Assembly (NCBI GenBank): GCA_032358255.1
Contig: JAULBX010024405.1
Location: 62,001 to 126,000 of the forward strand
Source: Heterotrichella gracilis
Taxonomy: Eukaryota > Sar > Xanthophyceae > Tribonematales > Xanthonemataceae
DNA: 64,000 bases
Reading direction: 5' to 3'
The notes below the pieces were generated by a model. It did not search any database, had not been told where the DNA came from, and worked only from the letters and a program-made list of their open reading frames with translations. This document shows, piece by piece, positions 23,801-33,185 of the stretch. Positions within the stretch are counted from its first letter, which is position 1. Every line of letters starts with the position of its first letter. A program made the translations under genes and the position numbers.

Positions 23801-24372
23801 CCCTGGTTAGGGTTGGTAAAGCAGATCCAGCACCTGTGTCTATCAGCCACCATGTATATATACCAACCCCTAACTAGGGTACGAGTGACCTACTGTTCTA
23901 CATACGTATGCTATTGTATGGTGTAGTACCTACGGTGGTGGGACAATAGTGTGAGGTGCCATGCCAGCTGCATGACAGGGTATCAGCATCAGCATCACCT
24001 GAGGGTGGCTGACTGGCCTCCTAGCTGTATTGCTGAAGTGCACCCTGCTATTACAGCCTATGTGGTCTGAGTTCCAGACTGTGGAACCATGATCTGAGCC
24101 ATTTTCTACAACGTTACTCCGCACACAGCACTTCCAGCCGCCATTGCTGTGAGAAGCAACCCCTTGTGCCTCACTTGGGTACCCCCCACCCACCTGTCAT
24201 GGACGGGCTTGCCATCAAAGACTGCGTGCTCCCACTCGTGCAGGTACTTCGCGTGCCCCTGACCAGTCCCATGGTCTTCCTGGCTTTCGACCGAGTCAAA
24301 GGTGTGTGGGTGGGTTCCTTTCCCGGGCTGGGTGGCGATGTAGTCCTGGACTACGTCCGCAACCCTAGACAT
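20808..24372 (-). CDS. Polytopic membrane protein, family not recognised; frameshift in last exon
   Basis: Exons 5' to 3': 24194-24372, 23637-23704, 23222-23369, 22794-22899, 21974-22186, 21337-21590, 20808-21011; phases match at every junction. The N-terminal ~130 residues are soluble (LHEWEHAVFDGKPVHDR, then WDWVHVSRY). About six hydrophobic segments follow, including FLMGGIFFTIGGIGAII, GTDMFFLPGVILTLI, GSMCFAMFGW and FNFIGYLIGSLLFAF, resembling small paired-helix modules. Total is 1172 nt, two more than a multiple of three. The last exon needs a two-base removal near 20915-20920, where GAGGAG may have been GAG, to join GHFE to DVLDIHWVFNFIGYLIG and reach the TAG stop at 20808. The gene may be damaged or the base call wrong. 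No function assigned. Confidence 0.75.
21703..21806 (-). repeat. Copy of membrane-protein exon 21337-21590 start
   Basis: CATCACCCAGGAGGCCCAGGACATGGT with GTGCGCCTG and the flanking GGCAAAGGTGGTG repeat the exon's first ~90 bases and acceptor in the upstream intron, with an insertion. Confidence 0.85.
22325..22396 (-). repeat. Copy of membrane-protein exon 21974-22186 start
   Basis: About 70 bases including CGCCATCGTACTCAGAATCGG and the acceptor. The copy contains an in-frame stop where the exon has Tyr, so it cannot substitute for the exon. Confidence 0.88.
22699..22753 (-). repeat. Copy of membrane-protein exon 22794-22899 end
   Basis: TTGATGATGGCTCCAAT, GTGAAGATGATTCCTCCCA and GGAAGCAC on the plus strand repeat the GGIFFTIGGIGAII coding region directly after the functional donor. 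Six bases are missing. Confidence 0.85.
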
Positions 24373-25421
24373 CCTTGAAGCACAGCATGCGCAGAACCAG
24401 TGTCGATTGCAGCAGGATTTTGAGTCGATGTTGTCATTTACTAGTTGCCTTATAACTTTCGCACATAAGTGGAGTGTGTAGTTGTCTGTGTGCCACTTTT
24501 AGGTGGACCATCAAGGAACGTTCGTGGCGGCTTCCCATGTTTAGCTGCTGTAGTGACTGCCAGGCAATGCGGCGCTGACTGGTACCCGAAGCAAGTCAAC
24601 GCAACCCCAAAGTGCTTTCATGTTTACCAATGCAGCAATAGGTTGTCTATACCTCTTTTAGGCGTCTTAGAGCTTGTGGGCTCTTTTTCGTGACCCACAT
24701 GCCGTGGCCCCGCATGTGTGATGCCCCGCAAGCCATCTCCTCTAGCACCACATGCTATGACTATAACGCCAGAGGACGGCTTATCAGCGATGCCTGCCAT
24801 TGCTTAGCACGCTCAACCTGTAGCATAGTCCTGCCAAGCGTAATGGAGTAGATGGCGGGAAACTGGTTGCCACCCCAATATGTTTTTGAAATCTTGGTGG
24901 GCATGGTTGCAGAAGCTATCGCTGTCACCAACGTAGGGCACCTTGTGTGAGCGTTGGTCACTGTTAACATAGTTGTGTCTGGTACCAGAGGCCTCAGGGA
25001 CAAGATCAGTCAGGTTGCATTGCATTTTCAAATTTGCATGCATGTGGAATGCATGCATACGCCGGTGTATCGGTGCGATAAAGCCTGTTATTGCCTGCCA
25101 TTGCTACTCCCCGCCTTCTCTGATAACAAACAAGATTGTACTTCTTTCAAAACGGTCTCTTCACACTAAACTATCTAGCAAACTAATTTCCACCTCCCCA
25201 CCCACCTCCCCCGCCCATCAGCCGTGCATACCAGCCAGTACACCACCTCAGGTTCCTTTACACGCCATGTATTCCTCCTAGCTTGGGCTCATACCACATA
25301 CATAGGGCAATCGCACCCTAATCGGCTTGGGAACCAGATCGCCAAAGCCAGTTCAAACCACCTAGCTACTGCCAGCTTAGGGCTAGCCCCCCCAAGCCAG
25401 AGCACAGACAACACCTACACC
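24373..25421. other. Divergent intergenic region
   Basis: Lies between the starts of the membrane protein and AP endonuclease B and should hold both promoters. GCATGCAT words occur near 25035-25060. No other gene is supported. Confidence 0.5.
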
Positions 25422-28400
25422 ATGTCTTCACTGACGGTTCCAGCTGCCAGTGGCGTCGGTAGAAAGCCCAAACGGGCCAGGAAAGCGGAGCCCATTGGGG
25501 AAACAAACCCTACAGCCCAGCAGAAAGCTGCGCCCAAGAAGCGGGTGAAAGCAGAGGTGGTGCCCAGTAAGTGTTAACTGAAACACAGAATAGTGATGCA
25601 AAGCCCGTCGCAGTTGTTTTCCAAAACTGGCATCGCCTGGGCGGAGCGGGTTCTGATCCTAGGGAGCCTGCAGTACTTCCACTGGAACTTCCTCTTGTAA
25701 ATCCCATTGCCTCCTCACCACCCCGCCCACCCCTTCTTCTGCTTAACCACATTGCCACCACGCGACCACGCACCCCACACACCCACGCACCCACGCACCC
25801 ACCCAGCATATCGACTACCCCGCTGTGCCCTCCGTTGCATATACTGCCCCCTGCTCCGCCACCATCATCACCACCACACGTGCAGGGCAGATGTACGACC
25901 CCAGCTTGCGCCCCCCTCCCTGTACCACCCCTTGCACCACTATCGTCACCTGGAACGTGGCAGGGCTCAGGGCACTGCTCAAGAAGGTGCGAAGGGTGTC
26001 ATGTAAACCCTAAACCCGAAATATGGGAGACCAATGTAGGGTTTTGACGCAAACCCTTAACCTGTAGCATGGCATGCTACATACCACTGCCACTGTCACC
26101 GCCACCACCACCACGCCCACCACCACCATGAAGACCACCACAGCCACCACACACCACCACCGCCACCCCCACCACCCCCACCACCATCACACCAACCACC
26201 ACCATCACCACGGCCACCACCACCACCACACACAACCACGGCGTTGCCATCCATTCTCCACCCCCTAAACACGATGTCGTCATTATTCACCCGCCGCCTC
26301 ACCCCCCACCCCACCCGCAGGACTCCTATGCCATCCGCCACCTGGCAGCATCAGAGCGCGCTGACGTCATCTGCCTGCAGGAGCACAAGCTGCAGGTGGG
26401 GATCAAACCCGAGACCTAAATCCCGGACCCTGCATCCCAGCTGTGATGCATATGCCTTTTACCATGCATATTCTTTTCCTTAAAATCCATGCCCCCTGTA
26501 TACCAATTGATGGTATATACTTGTATACGATGCCCGCTGTTTGTGTGATCACCAGCTGCATCTGAGAGCTGAAGCCCACTTCGATGGTGTGCAGGTGAAG
26601 CATGTTGAGGAGGTGCAGACCCTATTAGGGCTGGAGGGCTGGTCCCACGCATGGAGCTGCTCGGACACGCGGTTAGGGTATTCGGGGACAGCGGTCTTCT
26701 GCAGGTAGGGTTTTGGACTTAGTGGTGAACCCTACTAGGCACCCAAACATGCGCCATCAAGGGGTTGCAGTTGTCCACTGCAAACCCTAAACCCTACGCC
26801 TGCTGCCCATCATTTACCCCCAACCCCAAGCACCCACACTACAGCGTCCAGACTCCAACCCTGTCCAATCCCCCACACATGTACAGGAAAAAACCCCTCG
26901 CCACCCCCACACACCAAGGATAATGAGACAGGGTAACAGGACCTATATAAGGTCCAATTTTCGATTGTATTACCCTTGCAGCACCCACATTTAACTACCC
27001 CCGACCCCACCCTCCCACATTCCAACCACCCCACCCTAACGCTAACTTTGTTACCTACCGATGCAGGAAACCCCCCCTGTCTGTCTCCCAAGGGGTGGGG
27101 ATGGAGGCCCACGACGGGGAGGGCAGGGTGGTGACTGTGGAGCTGGAGGGGGTGTATGTGGTGTGCGCGTATGTGCCAAATTCCGGGGAGGGGCTTAAAC
27201 GCATCCGGTACAGGGTGGACCAATGGGACGTGGATTTTGCGGCATATCTCAAGGTGGGGGCAAAACACATGCAGGATTTTCATGTTTCACGGCATTTTAT
27301 CACAGTCTCCCGCCAGTACTGCGGTTCTGGTGAGGGCCCAAATGCAAACCCATGTGAATCCCTTGCTACCCACAGGGTGACCCCACACCCTAGGGATTTG
27401 GGCTTGTGGCAAAAACCTCGGTCGTACACTACATGCAACCAATGTGAATCCCCAAAACCCTACCAAAACTCTAACCAATTGTTGTTGTTGTTCGGCAGGG
27501 CTGCAGCAGCGCAAGCCTGTGGTCCTGGTTGAGGCCCTATATTGTGCGCACATGAGCCCCCCTGCTCCCCAAACACTGCATCTTACCCTTCAGTCTCGTG
27601 TGTCAGGGCCTGCGAGAGCACAAGCCTGTGATTCTGGTTGGGGACCTAAATTGCGCACACCAGGAGATTGACATCCACGACCCGAAGGGGAATAAGAAAT
27701 CAGCGGGGTTTACGCAGGTAGGAGGTAATTCCCTGAATGCTTGGTCCCTGTCCCTCGGTCTAGACATGACTCCTTGGTATGTTTGCACTAAGTGATACAT
27801 TGTGGGATCTCTAGACCCTCTCCATTTTTATTATGCCACGCATTGCGCTGCTTATCCCGATCATCTCCCAATCATTGGGTCTTGTGTGGGTTTAGCCCCT
27901 GGTCCACTTGCACTCCAGTATGTGTGGCCAGGGGTAATGATTAGTATCAGCTGCTAGTTCCTTGCACCTTAAGTCCCAAATAATCCCAAATGCAGGAGGA
28001 GCGCGACTCCTTCAGCCTGCACTTCACCAGCGGCGGGTGGGTGGACGCTTTCCGCCACCTCTACCCGCAGGAGGTGGCATACACATTCTGGAACTACCGC
28101 TACAATGCGCGCGCACAGAACAAGGGCTGGCGCTCCGACTACTACCTGGTGCGTAGGGTTTGACTTAGTGGTGGGTTTAGGGTGCAGGATTTAATGGTTC
28201 AGGGGTTAGGGTTTAATGGTTCGGGTGTGGGTCGCTACCCGTGGTCGCTACCAGTGGCGGTTGTTTAGGGTTAGGGTTAAAGGATTGGGCGTCTTGCATG
28301 TTTGTATGTAGCAGCCTGGTTGTGGCATATGGTTTAGGGTTTAGGGTTCCTGTGCAGGTTTTGAAATCATTTAGGTCCAGAGCATCTGCCCCTGGCCTTG

Positions 28401-28693
28401 CCCATGTGGCAGTCCACATGGGTTATACACTTGACTTTGGATACAGTTGCGGGACCAGGAAGTTGCTATGCTTGCCCATTGCCAGCCAAAAAGAAAAGAA
28501 AAGAAAACAAGCGGGAACGGCGCGAGTAAAGCGGCCTCTGGATCACCCACATACATGCCATGTGGTTCCGCAGGTTTCAGAGCCGCTTGCCCCCCGCATC
28601 CACGACTGCCACCCGCTGAGCACAGTGATGGGGAGTGACCACTGCCCGGTGGTGATGGTGCTCAAGGAGGGCGGGGATGGACATGCACTATGA
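25422..28693 (+). CDS. ARP: AP endonuclease B (exonuclease III / APE1 / plant ARP family)
   Basis: Second class II AP endonuclease, inverted relative to paralogue A. Exons: 25422-25566, 25886-25986, 26321-26395, 26595-26704, 27067-27253, 27607-27717, 27996-28148, 28574-28693; 1002 nt, 333 residues. The N-terminus is short and basic (GRKPKRARKAEP, APKKRVKAE), consistent with nuclear targeting. Landmarks: [59 protein letters not shown]; every catalytic residue I can place is present. It has one intron, after CLQEHKLQ (26396-26594), that paralogue A lacks. The Thr to His change beside the metal Glu distinguishes it from A. Copies of its exons occur inside an intron and after the stop codon. Confidence 0.93.
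26096..26240 (+). repeat. CCA/ACC triplet tract before an acceptor
   Basis: An imperfect (CCA)n run lies in the intron ending at 26320. It is the C-rich counterpart of the GGT tracts found after donors. Confidence 0.85.
27494..27554 (+). repeat. Copy of acceptor and AP endonuclease B exon 27607 start
   Basis: GGCAG acceptor plus GGGCTGCAGCAGCGCAAGCC. The open copy would read LQQRKPVVLVEALYCAH where the exon reads LREHKPVILVGDLNCAH. The catalytic Asp and Asn positions are changed, so it could not replace the exon functionally. Confidence 0.85.
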
Positions 28694-28805
28694 TGACGGG
28701 TGTTTTCACAGCCATGTCACCGGCGCCTCATAGCATTTCTCACGCCAAGGCTGTCTCGTGATTGCCTGCGATATGACATACACCTAGGGTGAAACTCGAG
28801 ATGCA

Positions 28806-28872
28806 GCTGAGGACAGTTATGGGGAGGGACCACTGCCCGGTGGTGATGGTGCTGAGGGCAGGCGGGGATTGA
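28806..28872 (+). repeat. Post-stop duplicate of AP endonuclease B terminal coding end
   Basis: GACCACTGCCCGGTGGTGATGGTGCT is repeated about 180 bases after the original. It keeps the GRDHCPVVMVL-type frame and ends in its own TGA. Confidence 0.88.
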
Positions 28873-29399
28873 CACCCAGATTTGTGGGGACTGATCGATA
28901 GTTTGACACAAGGGGGTGGTGGGAATGTCATGAATGGAGGTTTTTTGCCGGGGTATCCCGGACAATAGCATGCAAGGTTCTGCCAGTCACAGGCTGTGGC
29001 CATTAGTTGGTGTGTTGTCTCTCAGTAAGGCCTCTCCCCTGGCCTCTCCCCTGTATGTCAGGGGCATGGTGGAGGGCATGGTGAAAGGCCTTCCCAGATG
29101 GCTTAACGCTTGCCTGCTCTAAATCTGCTTTCAACAGGCTGGGCAGTGTGTTAAACTTGAATTTCTTGGGCAGGGGGTATGCAACTAGGCACAGCTGGGG
29201 CACAATAGGCAGAGCCGCAAGGCCCTGCACCAGGTGCTTTGCAATTGAGTTGGACTAGTTGGAATGACTTAGCTCCCGCCGCACCCGTCCCGCTGAAGCA
29301 CCGCCAGCTGGCTCATGTCCTGGCCTCAGTGATCCGTGCACTGGCAGACACTAAACCATTTTCCCGGCGGGGCTATGCTTAGGTGCTATGCCCTTGTCA

Positions 29400-29520
29400 C
29401 CCACGCCATGTTCCACTGGTTGTTGCCCGGCCTGTCTGTGTTTTGAACATTGCTGGCTTGTGGTGTGCGGCTGTGTGTGGGGGCGTTGTTTTGTTCTTTC
29501 GTTCTTCTGTCAAATTCGTT
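29400..29520 (+). repeat. Dispersed 3'-flank repeat, copy 2
   Basis: Same block order and orientation as 6190-6315. Lies about 700 bases after the AP endonuclease B stop. Confidence 0.8.
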
Positions 29521-29782
29521 TCATTAGGCCTATTTTAATTCGGACTGTTTTATATTTTATGAAAAATGTGACCCATTTTACCGAAAGTCGTTTTGCATGC
29601 ATGCATAAGACTGAGACGTACACACAGATTCCGCTTTTGCGGTACATATTCCGCCAGTTGTTGACAAACTAAGAAACGCTAGCTGGCTTTCGCTCGTGAA
29701 TTGCTGCGCTGCTGACTCTGTGAGCCACAGACTCATTAACTGGTCAGATCACATTCGAGTGGCGGTAGGACACCCACCCTCA

Positions 29783-31778
29783 ATGTCTATCCTCGCACGG
29801 TCACCTGCCCTGCAAGGCGTCCCATTGCACCCGCCACACTGTATCTTGCGTAACTCCACCACCAAAGCTCCTAACGCGATCCACAGCACCATACACACCC
29901 AGCCAGGGATCCCATGGGGAGCACCCAAAGCTCGCAGTTTCTGCTCCAACCCCAAGCCCTTCCAGAGATCTCGACGGGTTGTGACCCAGGCCTCGGCCCA
30001 GGCCAGCAGCGAGTACTCCACCCTACAGGGTTTCCCCGTCGTCAAGGTGTCTGAGGGCGAGGTGGTGCAGCTGTCTTCCCTCGTGAGCCCCTTGCCAGGC
30101 ACCAAGTCTGTGGTGGTGTTCCTCACACACTTTGCAGGTGTGTAGGTACACGTGCAACCTTTGTGGGGACATATGCATACTATGTACTCCCATATATATG
30201 CAAGGGACAGGTTCCACCCATGCTGTCGTGTGTCGCCACAACCACGTTCTGCACGAGGTGTGAGGCTGATACTACAACCATACGATACTATTGCTGGGCC
30301 CAACGTGGTCCCCAACTCACAGACATACAGCTATTTACTGTACACCTGCTTCCCCATGCAGACCTGAGTTCTTGGGAGCTGGCACAGAAGGTAGTCAAGA
30401 AGCTGCCGCTGCTCCAAGCAGCAGGGGTGCAGGTGGCGCTGGTGGGGCTGGGCAGCCCCGACAATGCACAGAGGTTTTCAGAGGTGCTCAGCGTACCCCT
30501 GAACCTGCTCTACTCAGGTGCGATACAGAACCCTACAGTACGGTTGAAAAACCGCTATGGTGGAAACCCTGCGTGCTATGAAATTGCCTGAGAGGAAAAC
30601 CCTAGGGTAAAAGGCAGGTTGAGGTCGTCGGTGTGCAGATGGCCCTGGTGGGGCTGGGCTGATAATGCACAGACGATGCACAGATGTTTTCATCGTCTGT
30701 GCATTGTGTGCCCCTGGACCTGCTCGCTGGGTTTTGTACCCGAAGCCCAGGTGGATCCCTATAACCAGCTGCTGCTGCACATCCAGCGCTGACTGAACCG
30801 CTGATCCCCCCCACACTCACCCATGTATTGTATTCCCCACAATAATTCGCTGACGTGACTCCCATCGTCTGCCGCATGCAGACGCCACCGGCGCCCCCTA
30901 CCGCGCCCTAGGGTTTTCGCAGGGTTTTGCACCCGAGGCCCAGGTAGATCCCTACCTCAAGCTGCTGCCCATGCTGGCTGGGATCGGATCGCCGGGAACC
31001 CTGCAGGAGGTCATTCGAGGCTACTTTGGAGACAGGTAGGGCAAGAGCCTTTTTGGCTAAGATGATACCATTTGTGGCCATAATGGAGGTCATGATGTGG
31101 TCACTTTGAGGTCACTTTGAGGTCACTTTGTGGTCACTTTGTATGGCAATTGTGGTCAATCTGAGGTCATCCGAGGCTACTTTGGCGACAAGTAGGGCCA
31201 GGGCCAGATGTACTGCATTGACACAGCAGGATTTGGCCACACCCCAACGTTTGAAAGGCAATTGTGCAGGCAATTATCCAGGCTGATAGGAGGGAATATG
31301 GGGTGAATGGAGTGCGGTGTTAGCGGAACCTCTCCCTTTGACATTTGGCACCAGATATGATTTGAGCTGGCCACTCTGTTGCTCTTCAACATGCTGCCAG
31401 CTACATTTGCCACAACTGAATAAAGCAAGCAATCGCTAAATCCATGGACAATAAAACGTGAAATGTGCTGTTGGCAGGGGCGCAAAGCCTGTGTTTGACG
31501 GGTCCACGGCATTCGACATTTTGGGCACCGGCTACCAGCGGCCCTTCGAGCTTGCCACCCTGCGCCTCTTCAACATGGCAGGCATCCTGCCCAAGTGGGG
31601 CGAGCTGTGCCCCGCCGACACCTCGTTGCTGACTCAGCAAGGGGGGGTGCTGGCGTTCAGCGGGGAGGAGGTTGTATTCAGGCATGATGACAGCGGCATC
31701 CTCAAGTACTGCGATGTGGATGCGCTGGTGGAGGCGGTGATGGGGATGCCTATGGCTCTGCCCGGCGGGACCAGCTGA
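29783..31778 (+). CDS. Cysteine-less peroxiredoxin-like (AhpC/TSA-fold) protein, probably plastid
   Basis: Four exons: 29783-30137, 30362-30517, 30882-31035, 31478-31778; 966 nt, 321 residues. Residues 1-70 are Ser/Arg/Pro-rich with few acidic residues, like a chloroplast transit peptide. The rest follows the thioredoxin-fold peroxiredoxin-like family found in cyanobacteria and plants: SVVVFLTHFADLSSWELA, GVQVALVGLGSPDNAQRF, LLPMLAGIGSPGTLQEVIRGYFGDR, FELATLRLFNMAGIL, LLTQQGGVLAFSGEEVVFRHDDSGIL. The usual redox Cys positions after FLxHF are occupied by Asp-Leu-Ser-Ser, so no thiol peroxidase chemistry is expected there. An upstream in-frame start at 29696 would only lengthen the presequence. 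Its role is unknown, perhaps structural or regulatory in the plastid. Confidence 0.87.
30636..30790 (+). repeat. Fused copy of peroxiredoxin-like exons 2 and 3, with hairpin
   Basis: Sequence matching exon 2 (GTGCAGATGGCCCTGGTGGGG through CCCCTGGACCTGCTC) runs directly into exon 3 sequence (GGGTTTTGTACCCGAAGCC onward) without the 364-base intron. The last ~7 bases of exon 2 and the first ~40 of exon 3 are missing. Inside it AATGCACAGACGATG (30664-30678) and its exact inverse (30691-30705) flank 12 bases. Confidence 0.85.
31097..31199 (+). repeat. 11-bp minisatellite plus copy of exon 3 end
   Basis: GAGGTCACTTT / GTGGTCACTTT units are repeated about four times. They are followed at 31163-31198 by a near-copy of the exon 3 end, GAGGTCATCCGAGGCTACTTTGG, and its GTAGGG donor region (here AAGTAGGG). 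The minisatellite unit looks like an internally deleted form of that same exon end. Confidence 0.82.
31340..31393 (+). repeat. Decayed copy of peroxiredoxin-like exon 4 inner part
   Basis: GACATTTGGCACC, GAGCTGGCCACTCTG and CTCTTCAACATG match exon 4 in order, with about eight bases deleted, about 150 bases upstream of it. Confidence 0.8.
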
Positions 31779-33185
31779 GATGATCAAATACATGCAGGCA
31801 CTGGTGCTGGTGGGGTCACTTCTGGTGCGGAGGTCACTTCTGGTGCAGAGGACACTCTTTTATTTTTTTCTTACAGTGGGGAGGAGGTGGTGTTTAGGCA
31901 TGATGACAGCGGCATCCTTGAATAGTGCGATGTGGATGCTTTGGCGGAGGCGGTGACGGGGATGCCTATGGCTCTACACGGCGGGACCAGCCATGCAGGC
32001 ACTAGAGTGCTGGGGAATTTGCAAGCGCACAGCACAGCAAAAGGAGCAGCTTGCAGGACAATGCACGCGCACAGCATCTGTAGCACAAGGAGCAGCTAAA
32101 AGCCCAGCTGAAAGGACTTGAGTTTTCTATAGAGGGTATACCACATGTGCGCTTGCGTTTGGCCACGTGCACACCGGCTAACCTAGGACTTCTGAGGATT
32201 GCGGAGATTAGGAGGTTGCAGCTGGAAATTGTGTGTAAAATAATCATCCTGAGATGCTGCCTGATTGCATGCTTGAACAGTGGATTGCCAGGTTGGTCTC
32301 CATTATACAGCATTAATGGTAGTTCTAACGAATTGGTAGGAGCTCTGCCGCATGTGCGCACGCGCTTGACCGAGTGCAGACGGGGTAACATCTCCATGCC
32401 TCTTGACTTGAATGTCCATGCACCTCCCTGGTCCCTTGCCGCTCAGCTATGGCATAGGGTTGAGGGCTTGTGTCCCTAGAATCTCTGCGCGCCTCTGGCC
32501 CCGTTTCATCAAATCTGTGGTTCCTGCACACCAGGTGTACCATCAACAACACGCGCTGCGCAGCGGCGGCACAATGTACAGCCTAAGGCATATGTCTTGT
32601 GGACAGTGCGACAGTCTGGCTCACTCAGGAAACATTGATGCACTGCATCAGACTGTGATCTGGCGCTACATCTCCGTTTAATTTGAAGCTGCCAAGGTTC
32701 AAATATTTTGATTTATAGTTTACTGCTTTGTGCTCTGCCACTAAGCCAAAACCCCGACGCATTCCATCTGCTGAAATGCTCAATGCACATCCACGCGGCG
32801 CAAGTCAACACGTACCATTCAACTTCTCTGGCTAAGCTACATCTTCGCACAGTCGACATGTAGGCTGGCAGGTGTGGGGTGGTCATCACGCATGCTGGCA
32901 GGTGGTTGCAGCCTCCTGGGCAAAAACAACGTAGCGTTGCGGCTAGGGCTGGGGTGAGGAATTAGGGTCCAGGGTCAGGTTTAAGGTTAGGCTCCATGTC
33001 AACCAACCCGCCTCAACAACAATGACACAATAGACCAGTGCAAGGTTGGACCCGCCTGTGTGCAATCCTTGTGCAAGTTTTGTCTGTGCGCAAGGACTGC
33101 TAGGACTCAGCCAGATAACCAGACCCTAAACCCTAAACCCTAAACCTCCCTGTACACGATGGCTCACAAGACAGCATGAACTTAC
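31779..33185. other. Convergent intergenic region
   Basis: Holds the terminal exon copy (31877-31992) and a TGTAA at 32234-32238. The minus-strand gene may have a further 3' exon near 32325-32520, after an acceptor at about 32521, but I could not decide its frame. A CCCTAAA triplet repeat is at 33123-33147. Confidence 0.4.
31877..31992 (+). repeat. Post-stop duplicate of the peroxiredoxin-like terminal exon, with acceptor
   Basis: About 115 bases match the last exon (GATGACAGCGGCATCCT through GGCGGGACCAGC). They are preceded by a strong pyrimidine tract and TTACAG, so it could be spliced to. A TAG replaces the Tyr codon that follows the GIL(K) codons early in the copy. Confidence 0.88.

Larger units (their letters stand above)
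28694..29782. other. Intergenic region between AP endonuclease B and peroxiredoxin-like gene
   Basis: Contains the post-stop exon copy (28806-28872) and a dispersed repeat (29400-29520). The last 250 bases, with GCATGCATGCATAA at about 29595, presumably include the next gene's promoter. No gene is seen. Confidence 0.5.

Noticed and set aside
26096-26268. His/Thr-rich peptide encoded by the ACC tract
   Set aside because: Triplet-repeat low complexity inside an intron; any frame would be open.
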